Positions 1 through 13,159 of a stretch of DNA of 64,000 bases are shown here, piece by piece. A model generated the notes under the pieces. That model was given only the letters and a program-made list of their open reading frames with translations. It searched no databases and was not told where the DNA came from. The stretch is from positions 806,001 through 870,000 of the forward strand of contig NW_027480593.1 in the NCBI RefSeq assembly GCF_051401765.1, read 5' to 3'. Within the stretch, counting starts at the first letter, position 1. Each line of letters opens with the position of its first letter. The translations under genes and the position numbers were made by a program. The stretch comes from Calliopsis andreniformis. Taxonomy: Eukaryota; Arthropoda; Insecta; Hymenoptera; Andrenidae.

Positions 1-2814
1 GAGGATTGAAGATTGAGGATTGAGGATTGAGGATTAAAGAATGAGTGTTGAGGATTGAAGACTCAGCATTGGTGATTGAGGATTGAGGATTGAGGATTGA
101 GGAGTGAGGATTGAGTATTGAAGGTTGAGGATTGAAGATTGAGGATTGAGGATTGAGGATTGAGGATTGTGGGTTGAGGACTGAGGACTGAGGATTGAGG
201 ATTGAGAATTGAGGATTGAGGATAGAGTGTTGAAGATTGAGGATTGGGTATTGAGGATTGAGGATTGAGGATTGAAGGTTGAGGATTGTGAATTGAAGAT
301 TGAGTATTGAGGATTGAAGATTGAGGATTGAGGATTAAGGATTGAGAGTTGACGATGAGGGCTGAGGGTTGGGGATTGAGGTTTGAGGACTGAGGACTGA
401 GGATTGAGGATTGAGAATTGAGGATTGAGGATTGAGGATTGAGGATTGAAGATTGAGGATTGGGTATTGAGGATTGAACATTGAGGATTGAGGATTGAGG
501 ATAGAGGATTGAGGATTGAGGATTGAAGATTGAATATTGATGATTGAAGGTTGAGGATAGAGGATTGAGGGTTGTGGATTGAGGACGAGGACTGAGGGTT
601 GAGTATTGATGTTTGAGGTCTGAGGATTGAGGATAGAGGATTGAGGATTGAGGATTGAAGATTGAGTATCGAGGATTGAAGGTTGAGGATTGAGGATTGA
701 GGACTGAGGATTGAGGATGAGGGCTGAGGGTTGAGTATTGAGGTTTAAGGACTGAGGACTGAGGATTGAGGATTGAGAATTGAGGATTGAGGATTGAGTG
801 TTGAAGATTCAGGATTGGGTATTGAGGATTGAAGAATGAGGATAGAGGATTGAGGATTGAGGATTGAGGATTGAAGATTGAGGATTGAGGATTGAGGATT
901 GACGATTGAGGATTGAGGATTGAGGATTGAGTGTTGAGGATTGAGGACAGGGACTGACGGTTGAGGATTGAGGTTTGAGGGTTGAGGTTTGAGGTTTGAG
1001 GACTGAGGACTGAGGATTGAGGATTGAGAATTGAGGATTGAGGATTGAGGATTGAGGATAGAGGATTGAGGATTGAGGATTGAAGATTGAGGATTGGGTA
1101 TTGAGGATTGAACATTGAGGATTGAGGATTGAGGATTGAAGATTGAGGATTGAGGATTGAGGATTGAAGATTGAGGATTGAGGATTGAGGATTGACGATT
1201 GAGGATTGAGGATTGAGGATTGAGTGTTGAGGATTGAGCACGAGGACTGACGGTTGAGGATTGAGGTTTGAGGTTTGAGGATTGAGGATTGAGGACTGAG
1301 GATGAGGGCTGAGGGTTGAGTATTGAGGTTTGAGGACTGAGGACTGAGGATTGAGGATTGAGAATTGAGGATTGAGGATTGAGTGTTGAAGATTGAGGAT
1401 TGGGTATTGAGGATTGAAGAATGAGGATAGAGTATTGAGGATTGAGGATTGAAGATTGAGGATTGGGTATTGAGGATTGAACATTGAGGATTGAGGATTG
1501 AGGATCGAGGATTGAGGGTTGAGGATTGAAGATTGAATATTGATGATTGAAGATTGAGGATTGAGGACTGAGGGTTGTGGTTTGAGGACGAGGACTGAGG
1601 GTTGATTATTGATGTTTGAGGTCAGAAGATTGAGGATTGAGGATTGAGAATTGAGGATTGAGGATTGAGGATTGAAGATTGAGGATTGGGTATTGAGGAT
1701 TGAAGAATGAGGACTGAGGATTTAGGATTGAGGATCGAGGATTGAAGATTGAGTATTGAGGATTGAATATTGAGGATTGAGGATTGAGGATTGAGAATTG
1801 AGGATTCAGGATTGAGGATTGAGGATTCAGGATTGAGGATTGAGGATTGAAGATTGAGGATTGAGGATTGATGATTAAAGATTGAGCGTTGAGGATTGAA
1901 GACTGAGCATTGATGATTGAGGATTGAGGATTGAGGATTGAGGATTGAGTATTGAAGGTTGAGGATTGAAGATTGAGGATTGAGGATTGAGGATTGAGGA
2001 TTGAGGATTGTGGGTTGAGGATGAGGGCTGAGGGTTGAGTATTGAGGTTTGAGGACTGAGGACTGAGGATTGAGGATTGAGAATTGAGGATTGAGGATAG
2101 AGTGTTGAAGATTGAGGATTGGGTATTGAGGATTGAGGATTGAGGATTGAAGGTTGAGGATTGTGAATTGAAGATTGAGTATTGAGGATTGAAGATTGAG
2201 GATTGAGGATTGAGGATTGAGAGTTGACGATGAGGGCTGAGGGTTGAGGATTGAGGTTTGAGGACTGAGGACTGAGGATTGAGAATTTAGGATTGAGGAT
2301 TGAGGATTGAGGATTGAAGATTGAGGATTGGGTATTGAGGATTGAACATTGAGGATTGGGGATTGAGTATCGAGGATTGAGGATTGAGGATTGAAGATTG
2401 AATATTGATGATTGTAGATTGAGGATTGGGGATTGAAGATTGAGGATTGAGGACTGGGGATTGAGGATTGATTATTGAGGATTGGGGATTGAGGATTGAA
2501 GATTGAGTATTGAGGATTGAAGATTGAGGATTGTGGATTGAAGATTGAGTATTGAGGATTGAAGATTGAGGATTGAGAATTGAGGATTGAGAATTGACGA
2601 TGAGGGCTGAGGGTTGAGGATTGAGGTTTGAGGACTGAGGACTGAGGATTGAGGATTGAGAATTGAGGATGGAGGATTGAGGATTGAGGATTGAAGATTG
2701 AGGATTGGGTATTGAGGATTGAACATTGAGGATTGAGGATTGAGTATCGAGGATTGAGGATTGAGGATTGAAGATTGAATATTGATGATTGTAGATTGAG
2801 GATTGAGGATTGAG

Positions 2815-5760
2815 TGTTGTGGATTGAGGACGCGGACTGAGGGTTGAGTGTTGATGTTTGAGGTCTGAGGAATGAGGATTGAGGATTGAGAATTGAGGAC
2901 TGAGGATTGAGGATTGAAAGTTGAGGATTGGGTATTGAGGATTGAAGAATGAGGACTGAGGATTTAGGATTGAGGATTGAGGATTGACGATTCAGTATTG
3001 AGGATTGAAGATTGAGGATTGAGGATTGAGGATTGAGGATTGAGGATTGAGGATTGAGGATTGAGGATTGGCAATTGAGGATTGAAGATTGAGGATTGAG
3101 GATTGATGATTAAAGATTGAGTATTGAGGATTGAAGATTGAGTATTGATGATTGAGGATTGAGGATTGAGGATTGAGGATCGAGGATTGAGAATTGAGGA
3201 TTGAAGATTGAATATTGATGATTGAAGATTGAGGATTGGGGATTGAGGGTTGTGGATTGAGGACGAGGACTGAGGGTTGAGTATTGATGTTTGAGGATTG
3301 AGGATTGAGGATTGAGGATTGAGAATTGAGGATTGAAGATTGAGTATTGAGGTAGAAGATTGAGGATTGAGGACTGAGGATTGAGGATTGAGTATTGAGG
3401 ATTGAGGATTGAGGATTGAAGATTGAGTATTGAGGATTGAAGATTGAGGATTGTGGATTGAAGATTGAGTATTGAGGATTGAAGATTGAGGATTGTGGAT
3501 TGAAGATTGAGAATTGACGATGAGGGCTGCGGGTTGAGGGTTGAGGTTTGAGGACTGAGGACTGAGGATTGAGGATTGAGAATTGAGGATTGAGGATTGA
3601 GGATTGAGGATTGAAGATTGAGGATTGGGTATTGAGGATTGAACATTGAGGATTGAGGATTGAGGATCGAGGATTGAGGGTTGAGGATTGAAGATTGAAT
3701 ATTGATGATTGAAGATTGAGGATTGAGGACTGAGGGTTGTGGATTGAGCACGAGGACTGAGGGTTGAGGATTGAGGATTGAGGATTGTGGGTTGAGGATG
3801 AGGGCTGAGCGCTGAGGGTTGAGTATTGAGGTTTGAGGACTGCGGACTGAGGATTGAGGATTGAGAATTGAGGACTGAGGATAGAGTGTTGAAGATTGAG
3901 GATTGGGTATTGAGGATTGAGGATTGAGGATTGAAGGTTGAGGATTGTGAATTGAAGATTGAGTATTGAGGATTGAAGATTGAGGATTGAGGATTGAGGA
4001 TTGAGAGTTGACGATGAGGGCTGAGGGTTGAGGATTGAGGTTTGAGGACTGAGGACTGAGGATTGAGGATTGAGAATTGAGGATTGAGGATTGAGGATTG
4101 AGGATTGAAGATTGAGGATTGTGTATTGAGGATTGAACATTGAGGATTGAGGATTGAGGATAGAGGATTGAGGATTGAGGATTGAAGATTGAATATTGAT
4201 GATTGTAGATTGAGGATTGAGGATTGAGGGTTGTGGATTGAGGACGCGGACTGAGGGTTGAGTATTGATGTTTGAGGTCTGAGGAATGAGGATTGAGGAT
4301 TGCGAATTGAGGATTGAGGATTGAGGATTGAAAGTTGAGGATTGGGTATTGAGGATTGAAGAATGAGGACTGAGGATTTAGGATTGAGGATTGAGGATTG
4401 ACGATTCAGTATTGAGGATTGAAGATTGAGGATTAAGGATTGAGGATTGAGGATTGAGGATTGAGGATTGAGGATTGGGGATTGAGGATTGAAGATTGAG
4501 GATTGAGGATTGATGATTAATGATTTAGTATTGAGGATTGAAGATTGAGGATTGATGATTGAGGATTGAGGATTGAGGATTGAGGATCGAGGATTGAGAA
4601 TTGAGGATTGAAGATTGAATATTGATGATTGAAGATTGAGGATTGGGGATTGAGGGTTGTGGATTGAGGACGAGGACTGAGGGTTGAGTATTGATGTTTG
4701 AGGTTTGAGGACTGAGGATTGAGGGTTGAGAATTGAGGATTGAAGATTGAGTATTGAGGTAGAAGATTGAGGATTGAGGACTGAGGATTGAGGATTGAGT
4801 ATTGAGGATTGAGGATTGAGGATTGAAGATTGAGTATTGAGGATTGAAGATTGAGGATTGTGGATTGAAGATTGAGTATTGAGGATTGAAGATTGAGGAT
4901 TGAGGATTGAGGATTGAGAATTGACGATGAGGGCTGCGGGTTGAGGGTTGAGGTTTGAGGACTGAGGACTGAGGATTGAGGATTGAGAATTGAGGATTGA
5001 GGATTGAGGATTGAGGATTGAAGATTGAGGATTGGGTATTGAGGATTGAACATTGAGGATTGAGGATTGAGGATCGAGGTTTGAGGGTTGAGGATTGAAG
5101 ATTGAATATTGATGATTGAAGATTGAGGTTTGAGGACTGAGGGTTGTGGATTGAGGACGAGGACTGAGGGTTGAGGATTCAGGATTGAGGATTGAGGATT
5201 GGAGATTGAGGATTGAGGATTGATGATTAAAGATTGAGTGTTGAGGATTGAAGACTGAGCATTGATGATTGAGGGTTGAGGATTGAGGATTGAGGATTGA
5301 GGATTGAGGATTGTGTATTAAAGGTTGAGGATTGAAGATTGAGGATTGAGGATTGAGGATTGAGGATTGTGGGTAGAGGATGAGGGCTGAGGGCTGAGGG
5401 TTGAGTATTGAGGTTTGAGGACTGCGGACTGAGGATTGAGGATTGAGAATTGAGGACTGAGGATAGAGTGTTGAAGATTGAGGATTGGGTATTGAGGATT
5501 GAGGATTGAGGATTGAAGGTTGAGGATTGTGAATTGAAGATTGAGTATTGAGGATTGAAGATTGAGGATTGAGGATTGAGGATTGAGAGTTGACGATGAG
5601 GGCTGAGGGTTGAGGATTGAGGTTTGAGGACTGAGGACTGAGGATTGAGGATTGAGAATTGAGGATTGAGGATTGAGGATTGAGGATTGAAGATTGAGGA
5701 TTGGGTATTGAGGATTGAACATTGAGGATTGAGGATTGAGGATCGAGGATTGAGGATTGA
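2815..5760. repeat. Tandem pair of about 1.41 kb inside C1
   Basis: The run from GACGCGGACTGAGG (2829) through GACGATTCAG (2987) and GACGATGAGGGCTGCGG (3517) is repeated from 4244 through about 4399 and 4923, an offset of 1406-1415 bp. The first copy is about 2815-4224 and the second about 4225-5760. The second is longer: near 5190-5360 it holds an inserted stretch of heptamers, after which the offset becomes about 1.58 kb. The copies share private variants such as GATTTAGG and GAAAGTTGAGG, so they descend from a segmental duplication and not from independent heptamer slippage. Confidence 0.75.
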
Positions 5761-6439
5761 GGATTGAAGATTGAGGATTGAGGATTGAGGATTCAGGATT
5801 GAGGATTGAGGATTGAAGATTGAGGATTGAGGATTGATGATTAAAGATTGAGTGTTGAGGATTGAAGACTCAGCATTGATGATTGAGGATTGAGGATTGA
5901 GGATTGAGGAGTGAGGATTGAGTATTGAAGGTTGAGGATTGAAGATTGAGGATTGAGGATTGAGGATTGAGGATTGTGGGTTGAGGACTGAGGACTGAGG
6001 ATTGAGGATTGAGAATTGAGGATTGAGGATAGAGTGTTGAAGATTGAGGATTGGGTATTGAGGATTGAGGATTGAGGATTGAAGGTTGACAATTGTGAAT
6101 TGAAGATTGAGTATTGAGGATTGAAGATTGAGGATTGAGGATTGAGGATTGAGAGTTGACGATGAGGGCTGAGGGTTGGGGATTGAGGTTTGAGGACTGA
6201 GGACTGAGGACTGAGGATTGAGGATTGAGAATTGAGGATTGAGGATTGAGGATTGAGGATTGAAGGTTGAGGAATGGGTATTGAGGATTGAACATTGAGG
6301 ATTGAGGATTGAGGATCGAGGATTGAGGATTGAGGATTGAAGATTGAATATTGATGATTGAAGGTTGAGGATAGAGGATTGAGGGTTGTGGATTGAGGAC
6401 GAGGACTGAGGGTTGAGTATTGATGTTTGAGGTCTGAGG

Positions 6440-6935
6440 ATTGAGGGTAGAGGATTGAGAATTGAGGATTGAAGATTGAGTATTGAGGACTGAAGGTTGA
6501 GGATTGAGGATTGAGGATTGAAGATTGAGGACTTAGTGTTGAGGGTTGAGTGATGGGAATTGATGTTTGTGGATTGAGATTTGAAGATTGAAGAATGGGG
6601 ATTGAGTATTGAAAACTGTGAATTGAGGATATTCTATTGAGGATTGAGGATTGACTATTGATTGTTGAGGACTGAGGGCTAAAGATTGAGGATTCAGGAT
6701 TGAGGAATCGGGATTGAGGTTTAAGGACTGAGGATTGAGGGTTGAGGATTGAGGATTGACGCTTGAGGATTGAGGGTTGAGGATGGAGGATTGAAAAGAG
6801 TGGACTGAGTGTTGAGGATTGAGTGTTGAGAACTGATGTTTGAGGATTGAGGTTTGATTATTGAATATTGTGGATTGAGTATTGAACCATGATAATTCAG
6901 GATACACTAATGAGTATTAGGAATTGAGGATTGAT
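6440..6935. repeat. B-type fragment at the end of C1
   Basis: This stretch carries the GAAAACTGTG marker (6611), the GAAAAGAGTGG landmark (6793) and the GAACCATGATAATTCAGG landmark (about 6874). It matches 15000-15470 at an offset of 8553 bp, and 52150-52560. The match ends just after GGAATTGAGGATTGAT, where the sequence passes into the flank shared with the U blocks. It is a truncated B block. Confidence 0.75.
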
Positions 6936-7242
6936 TATTGAGAATTGAGGATTGAAGATTGAGGATTGAGCATTGAGGATTGAGGATTGAGGATTGAGGA
7001 TTGAGGATTGAAGATTGAGGATTGGGTATTGAGGATTGAGCATTGAGGATTGAGGATCGAGGATTGAGGATTGAGGATTGAAGATTGAATATTGATGGTT
7101 GAAGATTGATGATTGAGGATTGAGGGTTGTGGATTGAGGACGAGGACTGAGGGTTGAGTATTGATGTTTGAGGTCTGAGGATTGAGGATTGAGGTTTGAG
7201 GATTGAGAATTGAGAATTGAGGATGAGGACTGAGGGTTGAGG
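6936..7242. repeat. Left flank of U0, shared with the flank of U1
   Basis: This heptamer sequence contains GGGTATTGAGGATTGAGCATT and GAATATTGATGGTTGAAG. The same order occurs at about 18080-18469 and 40380-40619, so the homology between the U0 region and the main U array extends about 300 bp to the left of the repeating unit. The 18.1 kb copy is longer through a local duplication of the GAGCATT/GAGGATCG heptamers. Nothing else was seen here. Confidence 0.65.
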
Positions 7243-10200
7243 ATTGAGGTTTGAGGGACGAGGATTGAGGATTGAGAATTGAGGACTGAGGATTGACGAT
7301 TGAGTATTGAAGATTGAGGATTGATGACTGAGGATTGAGGATTGAGGTATGATGATTGCGATTTGAGTATTGAAAATTGGGTATTGAGGATTGAATATTG
7401 AGGATTGAGGATTGAGGATTGAGGATTGAAGATTGATTATTGAGGATTGAAGATTGAGGATTGAGGATTGACGATTGAGGATTGAGGATTGAGGTTTGAG
7501 GATTGAGGATGAGGGCTGAGGGTTGAGGATTGAGGTTTGAGGACTGAGGACTGAGGATTGAGGATTGAGAATTGAGGGTTGAGGATTGAGGATTGAAGAT
7601 TGAGGATTGGGTATTGAGGATTGAAGAACGAGGATTGAGGATTGAGGATTGAGGATTGGGGACTGAGGATTGAGGATTGAGGATTGAGGATTGAGGATAG
7701 AGGATTGTAGATTCAGTATTCAGGATTGAAAATTGAGAGTTGAGGATTGAGTATTGAACATTGAGGACTGAGTGTTGAGGGTTGAGTGATGAGAATTGAT
7801 GTTTGTGGATAGAGATTTGAAGATTGCAGATTGAGTATTGAGTATTGAAAACTGTGAATTGAGGATATTCTATTGAGGATTGAGGATTGACAACTGATTG
7901 TTGAGGACTGAGGGCTGAAGATTGAGGATTCAGGATTGAGGATTCAGAATTGAGGTTTGAGGACAGAGGATTGAAGATTGAAGATTGAGTATTGAGGATT
8001 GAAGATGGAGGATTGAGGTTGAGGACTGAGGATTGAGGATGAGGGCTGAGGGTTGAGGATAGAGGTTTGAGGACTGAGGTCTGAGGATTGAGTATAGAGA
8101 ATTGAGGATTGAGGATTGAGGATTGAAGATTGAGGATTGGGTATTGAGGATTGAAGAATGAGGATTGAGGATTGAGGATTCAGGATTGAGGATTGAAGAT
8201 TGAGTATTGAGGATTGAAGACTGACGATTGAGGATTGAGGATTGAGGATTGAGGATTGAAGATTGAGGTTTGGGGACTGAGTGTTGAGGGTTGTGTGATT
8301 AGAATTGATGTTTGTGGATAGATATTTGAATTTTGCAGATTGCGCATTGAGTATTGAAAACTGTGAATTGATGATATTCTATTGAGGATTGAGAATTGAC
8401 AACTGATTGTTGAGGACTGAGGGCTGAAGATTGAGGATTCAGGATTGAGAATTCAGAATTGAGGATTGATGACTGAGGATTGAGGATTGAAGACTGAGTA
8501 TTGAGGATTGAAGATTGAGGATTAAGGATTGAGGATTGGGGATTGAGGATCTAGGATTGAAAATTGATTATTGAGGATTGAATATTGAGGATTGAGGATT
8601 GAGGATTGAGAACTGAGAATTGAGGATAAGGACTGAGGGTTGAGGATTGAGGTTTGAGGAATGAGGATTGAGGATTGAGGATTGAGGATTGAAGATTGAG
8701 TATTGATGATTGAAGATTGAGGATTGAGGATTGAGGGTTGAGGATTGAGGACGAGAACAGACAGTTGAGGATTGTGGTTTGAGGATTGAGGGTTGAGGAA
8801 TGAGAATTGAGGATGAGGACTGAGGTTTGAGGATTGAGGTGTGAGGAATGAGGATTGAGGATTGAGGATTGAGGATTGAATATTGAGGATTGAGGATTGA
8901 GTATCGAAGGTTGAGGATTGATGACTGAGGATTGAGGATTGAGGATTGAAGATTGAGGATTGAGGATTGAGGACTGAAGATTGAATATTGATGATTCAAG
9001 GTTGAGGATTGAGGATTGAGGGTTGTGGATTGAGGACGAGGACTGAGGGTTGACTATTGATATTTGAGGTCTGAGGATTGAGGATTGAGGATTGAGAATG
9101 GAGGATTGAGGATTGAGGATTGAAGATTGAGGATTGGGTATTGAGGATTGAAGAATGAGGATTGAGGATTGAGGATTGAGGATTGAGAATTGAAGATTGA
9201 GTATTGGGGATTGAAAATTGAGGATTGAGGACTGAGGATTGAGGATTGTGTATTGAGGATTGTGGATTGAGTATTGAAGATTGAGTATTGAGGGTTGACG
9301 ATTGAGGATTGTGGATTGAAGGTTGAGTTTTGAGGATTGAAGGTTGAGGATTGAGGATTGAGGATTGAGAATTGACGATGAGGGCTGAGGGTTGAGGATT
9401 GCGGTTTGAGGACTGAGGACTGAGGATTGAGGATTGAGAATTGAGGATTGAGGATTGAGAATTGAGGATGGGGACTGAGGTTTGAGGATTGAGGTGTGAA
9501 GAATGAGGATTGAGGATTGAGGATTGAGGATTCAGGATTGAGGATTGAGGATTGAGTTTCGAAGGTTGAGGATTGATGACTGAGGATTGAGGATTGAGGA
9601 TCGAGGATTGAAGATTGAGGATAGGGGATTGAGGATAGACGATTGAGGATTGAGTATTGAGGATTGAGAATTGAGGATTGAGCATTGAAGGTTGAGTATT
9701 GAGGATTGAAGGTTGAGGATTGAGGGTTGAGGATTGAAGATTGGGGACTTAGTGTTGAGGGTTGAGTGATGGGAATTGATGCTTGTGGATGGAGATTTGA
9801 AGTTTGAAGAATGGGGATTGAGCATTGAAAACTGTGAATTGAGGATATTCTATTGAGGATTGAGGATTGACAATTGACTGTTGAGGACTGAGGGCTAAAG
9901 ATTGAGGATTCAGGATTGAGGACACGGGATTGAGGTTTGATGACTGAGGATTGAGGGTTGAGGATTGAGGATTGAGGGTTGACGCTTGAGGATTGAGGGT
10001 TGAGTATGGAGAATTGAAGATAGAGGACTGAGTGTTGAGGATTGAGTGTTGAGAATTGATGTTTGAGGTTTGAGGTTAGATTATTGAATAGTGTGGATTG
10101 AGTATTGAACCACGAGAATTCAGGATACTCTATTGAGTATTGATAATTGAGGATTGATGGTTGAGTAATGAAGATTGGTGGTTGAGGGTTGTGTGTTGAA

Positions 10201-11263
10201 TATTGAGGATTGAGGATTGAGGATTCAGGATTGAAGATTGAGGATTGAATATCAAGAATTGATGATTGAAGATTGAGGATTGAGGATTGAGGATTAAGCA
10301 TTGAGGATTGAAGATTGAGGACTGGGGATTGAGGATTGAAGATTGACGATTGAGGATTGTGGATTGAGGATTGAGGATTGAACATTGAGGACTGAGTGTT
10401 GAGGGTTGAGTGATGAGAATTGATGTTTGTGGATAGAGGTTTGAAGATTGCACATTGAGTATTGAGTGTTGAAAACTGTGAATTGAGGATATTCTATTGA
10501 GGATTCAGGGTTGACAACTGATTGCTGAGGACTGAGGGCTGAAGATTGAGGATTGAGGATTGAAGATTGAGTATTGAGGATTGAAGATGGAGGATTGAGG
10601 ATTGACGATTGAGGATTGAGGATTGAGGTTTGAGTATTGACGATGAGGGCTGAGGGTTGAGGATTGAGGTTTGAGGTCTGAGGACTGAGGATAGAGGATT
10701 GAGAATTGAGGATTGAGGATTGAGGATTAAAGATTGAGGATTGGGTATTGAGGATTGAAGAATGAGGATTGAGGATTGAAGATTGAGGATTGAGGATTGA
10801 GGATTGAGGATTGAGGATTGAAGATTGAGGATTGGGTATTGCGTATTGAACATTGAGGATTGAAGATTGATGATTGTGGATTGAGGATTGAGGACTGAAG
10901 ATTGAATATTGATAATTGAAGATTGAGGATTGAGGATTGAGGGTTGTGGATTGAGGACGAGGACTGAGGGTTGAGTATTGATGTTTGAGGTCTGAGGATT
11001 GAGGATTGAAGATTGTGAATTGAGGATTGAGGATTGAGGATTGAAGATTGAGGATTGGGTATTGAGGATTGAAGGATGAGGATTGAGGATTGAGGATTGA
11101 AGAATGAGGATTGAGGATTGAGGATTGAGATTTGAGGATTGAAGATTGAGTTTTGAGGATTGAGGATTGAGGATTGAGGATTGAGGATTGAGGATTGAGG
11201 ACTGCGGACTGAGGATTCAGGATTGAGAATTGAGGACTGAGGATAGAGTGTTGAAGATTGAGG
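7243..11263. repeat. U0: separate copy of the 4.19-kb higher-order unit
   Basis: This 4021-bp copy is collinear with U1 (18470-22657). The offset is 11227 bp on the left, 11304 bp in the middle and 11394 bp on the right. The two steps are losses relative to U1 of 77 bp near 8240 and 90 bp near 10280, which exactly account for the 167-bp length difference. It carries GAAAACTGTG markers at 7847, 8356, 9827 and 10471. Its left edge reads GGACGAGG where other units read GTACGAGG. On the right it passes into C-type sequence, not another U unit. Confidence 0.85.
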
Positions 11264-11915
11264 ATTGGGTATTGAGGATTGAGGATTGAGGATTGAAGGT
11301 TGAGGATTGTGAATTGAAGATTGAGTATTGAGGATTGAAGATTGAGGATTGAGGATTGAGGATTGAGAGTTGACGATGAGGGCTGAGGGTTGAGGATTGA
11401 GGTTTGAGGACTGAGGACTGAGGATTGAGGATTGAGAATTGAGGATTGAGGATTGAGGATTGAGGATTGAAGATTGAGGATTGTGTATTGAGGATTGAAC
11501 ATTGAGGATTGAGGATTGAGGATCGAGGATTGAGGATTGAGGATTGAAGATTGAATATTGATGATTGTAGATTGAGGATTGAGGATTGAGGGTTGTGGAT
11601 TGAGGACGCGGACTGAGGGTTGAGTATTGATGTTTGAGGTCTGAGGAATGAGGATTGAGGATTGAGAATTGAGGATTGAGGATTGAGGATTGAAAGTTGA
11701 GGATTGGGTATTGAGGATTGAAGAATGAGGACTGAGGATCTAGGATTGAGGATCGAGGATTGAAGATTGAGTATTGAGGATTGAAGATTGAGGATTGAGG
11801 ATTGAGGATTGAGGATTGAGGATTGAGGATTCAGGATTGAGGATTGAGGATTGAAGATTGAGGATTGAGGATTGATGATCAAAGATTGAGTGTTGAGGAT
11901 TGAAGATTGAGGATT
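11264..11915. repeat. C-type link between U0 and the D duplication
   Basis: This stretch has C-family landmarks: GAGAGTTGACGATGAGGG at about 11366, GACGCGGACTGAGG at about 11605 and GATCTAGG at about 11737. It resembles 44000-44400 and 3950-4400. It contains no GAAAACTGTG marker and no other feature. Confidence 0.65.
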
Positions 11916-13159
11916 GATGATTGAGTATTGAGGATTTAGGATTGAGGATTGAGGATTGAGTATTGAAGGTTGAGGATTGATGATTGAGGGTTCAGGATGA
12001 GGATTGAGGATGGAGTATTGAGGACTGGGGATTGAAGATTGAGGATTGAGGATTGAGGATTAAAGATTGAGTATTGAGGATTGAAGATTGAGAATTGAGG
12101 ATTGAGGATTGAACATTGAGGACTGAGTGTTGAGGGTTGAGTGATGAGAATTGATGTTTGTGGATAGACATTTGAAGATTGCAGAATGAGTATTGTGTAT
12201 TGAAAACTGTGAATTGAGGATATTCCATTGAGGATTGAGGATTGTAACCTGATTGTTGAGGACTGAGGGCTGAAGATTGAGGATTCAGGTGTGAGGGTTC
12301 AGAATTGAGGTTTGAGGACTGAGCATTGAGGATTGAGGATTGAAGATTGAGTATTGAGGATTGAAGATTGAGGATTGAGGATTGAGGATTGAGGATTGAG
12401 GATGAGGGCTGAGGGTTGAGGATTGAGGTTTAAGGGCTGAGGATTGAGAATTCAGGATTGAGGATTGAGGATTGAAGATTGAGGATTGGGTATTGAGAAT
12501 TGAAGAATGAGGATTGAGGATTGAGGATTGAGGATAGAGCATTGAAGATTGAGTATTGAGGATTGAAAATTGACGATTGAGGATTGTGGGTTGAAGATTG
12601 AGTATTGAACATTGAGGACTGAGAGTTGAGGGTTCAGTGATGAGAATTGATGTTTGTGGATAGAGGTTTGAAGATTGCAGATTGAGTATTGAGTATTGAA
12701 AACTGTGACTTGAGGATATTCTATTCAGGATTGAGGATTGTCAACTGATTGTTGAGGACTGAGGTCTGAAGATTGAGGATTCAGGATTGAGGATTCAGAA
12801 TTGAGGTTTGAAGACTGAGGATTGAGGATTGAAGAATGATTATTGAGGATTGAGGGTTGAGAATTGAAGATTGAGGATTGGGTATTGAGGATTGAAGGAT
12901 GAGGACTGAGGATTTAGGATTGAGGATTGAGGATTGACGATTCAGAATTAAGGATTGAAGGTTGAGGATTGAGGATTGAGGATTGAGGATCGAGGATTGA
13001 AGATTGAGTATTGAGGATTGAATATTGAGGATTGAGGATTGAGGATTGAGAATTGAGGATTGGGGATTGAGGATTCAGGATTGAGGATTGAGGATTGAAG
13101 ATTGAGGATAGAGGATTGATGATTAAAGATTGAGTGTTGAGGATTGAAGACTCAGCATT
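11916..13159. repeat. D1: first copy of a 1244-bp tandem duplication
   Basis: This copy begins at GATGATTGAGTATTGAGG and repeats from 13160 at an offset of exactly 1244 bp. It contains GAAAACTGTG markers at 12202 and 12698. Distinctive variants shared by both copies include GGGTTCAGGATGAGG, GATATTCCATTG and GATTGTAACCTG. I noticed only a single-base difference between the copies (GAGCATT at about 12538 against GAGGATT at about 13782). Because 1244 is not a multiple of 7, this is a segmental duplication and not heptamer slippage. Confidence 0.93.

Larger units (their letters stand above)
1..6935. repeat. C-type higher-order block C1 (left edge cut by window)
   Basis: This block is heptamer array with recurring landmarks: GAGGATAGAGTGTTGAAG, the 6-mer phase slip GACGATGAGGGCTG, and GACGAGGACTGAGGG or GACGCGGACTGAGGG. 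It lacks the GAAAACTGTG marker until its last few hundred bases. The same landmark order recurs in C' (41451-52100) and C'' (56685-64000), so these three blocks are one family. Long - strand open frames here (for example 63-1484 and 2992-4140) are repeat by-products. No gene, RNA or promoter was seen. Confidence 0.8.

Noticed and set aside
63..1484. All other - strand open frames of 60-500 codons in the window, such as 63-1484, 20358-21779 and 54770-56281
   Set aside because: They have the same explanation: heptapeptide permutations of one 7-bp unit. Start codons arise from chance CAT variants (GAACATT, GAGCATT). None has a recognisable family.
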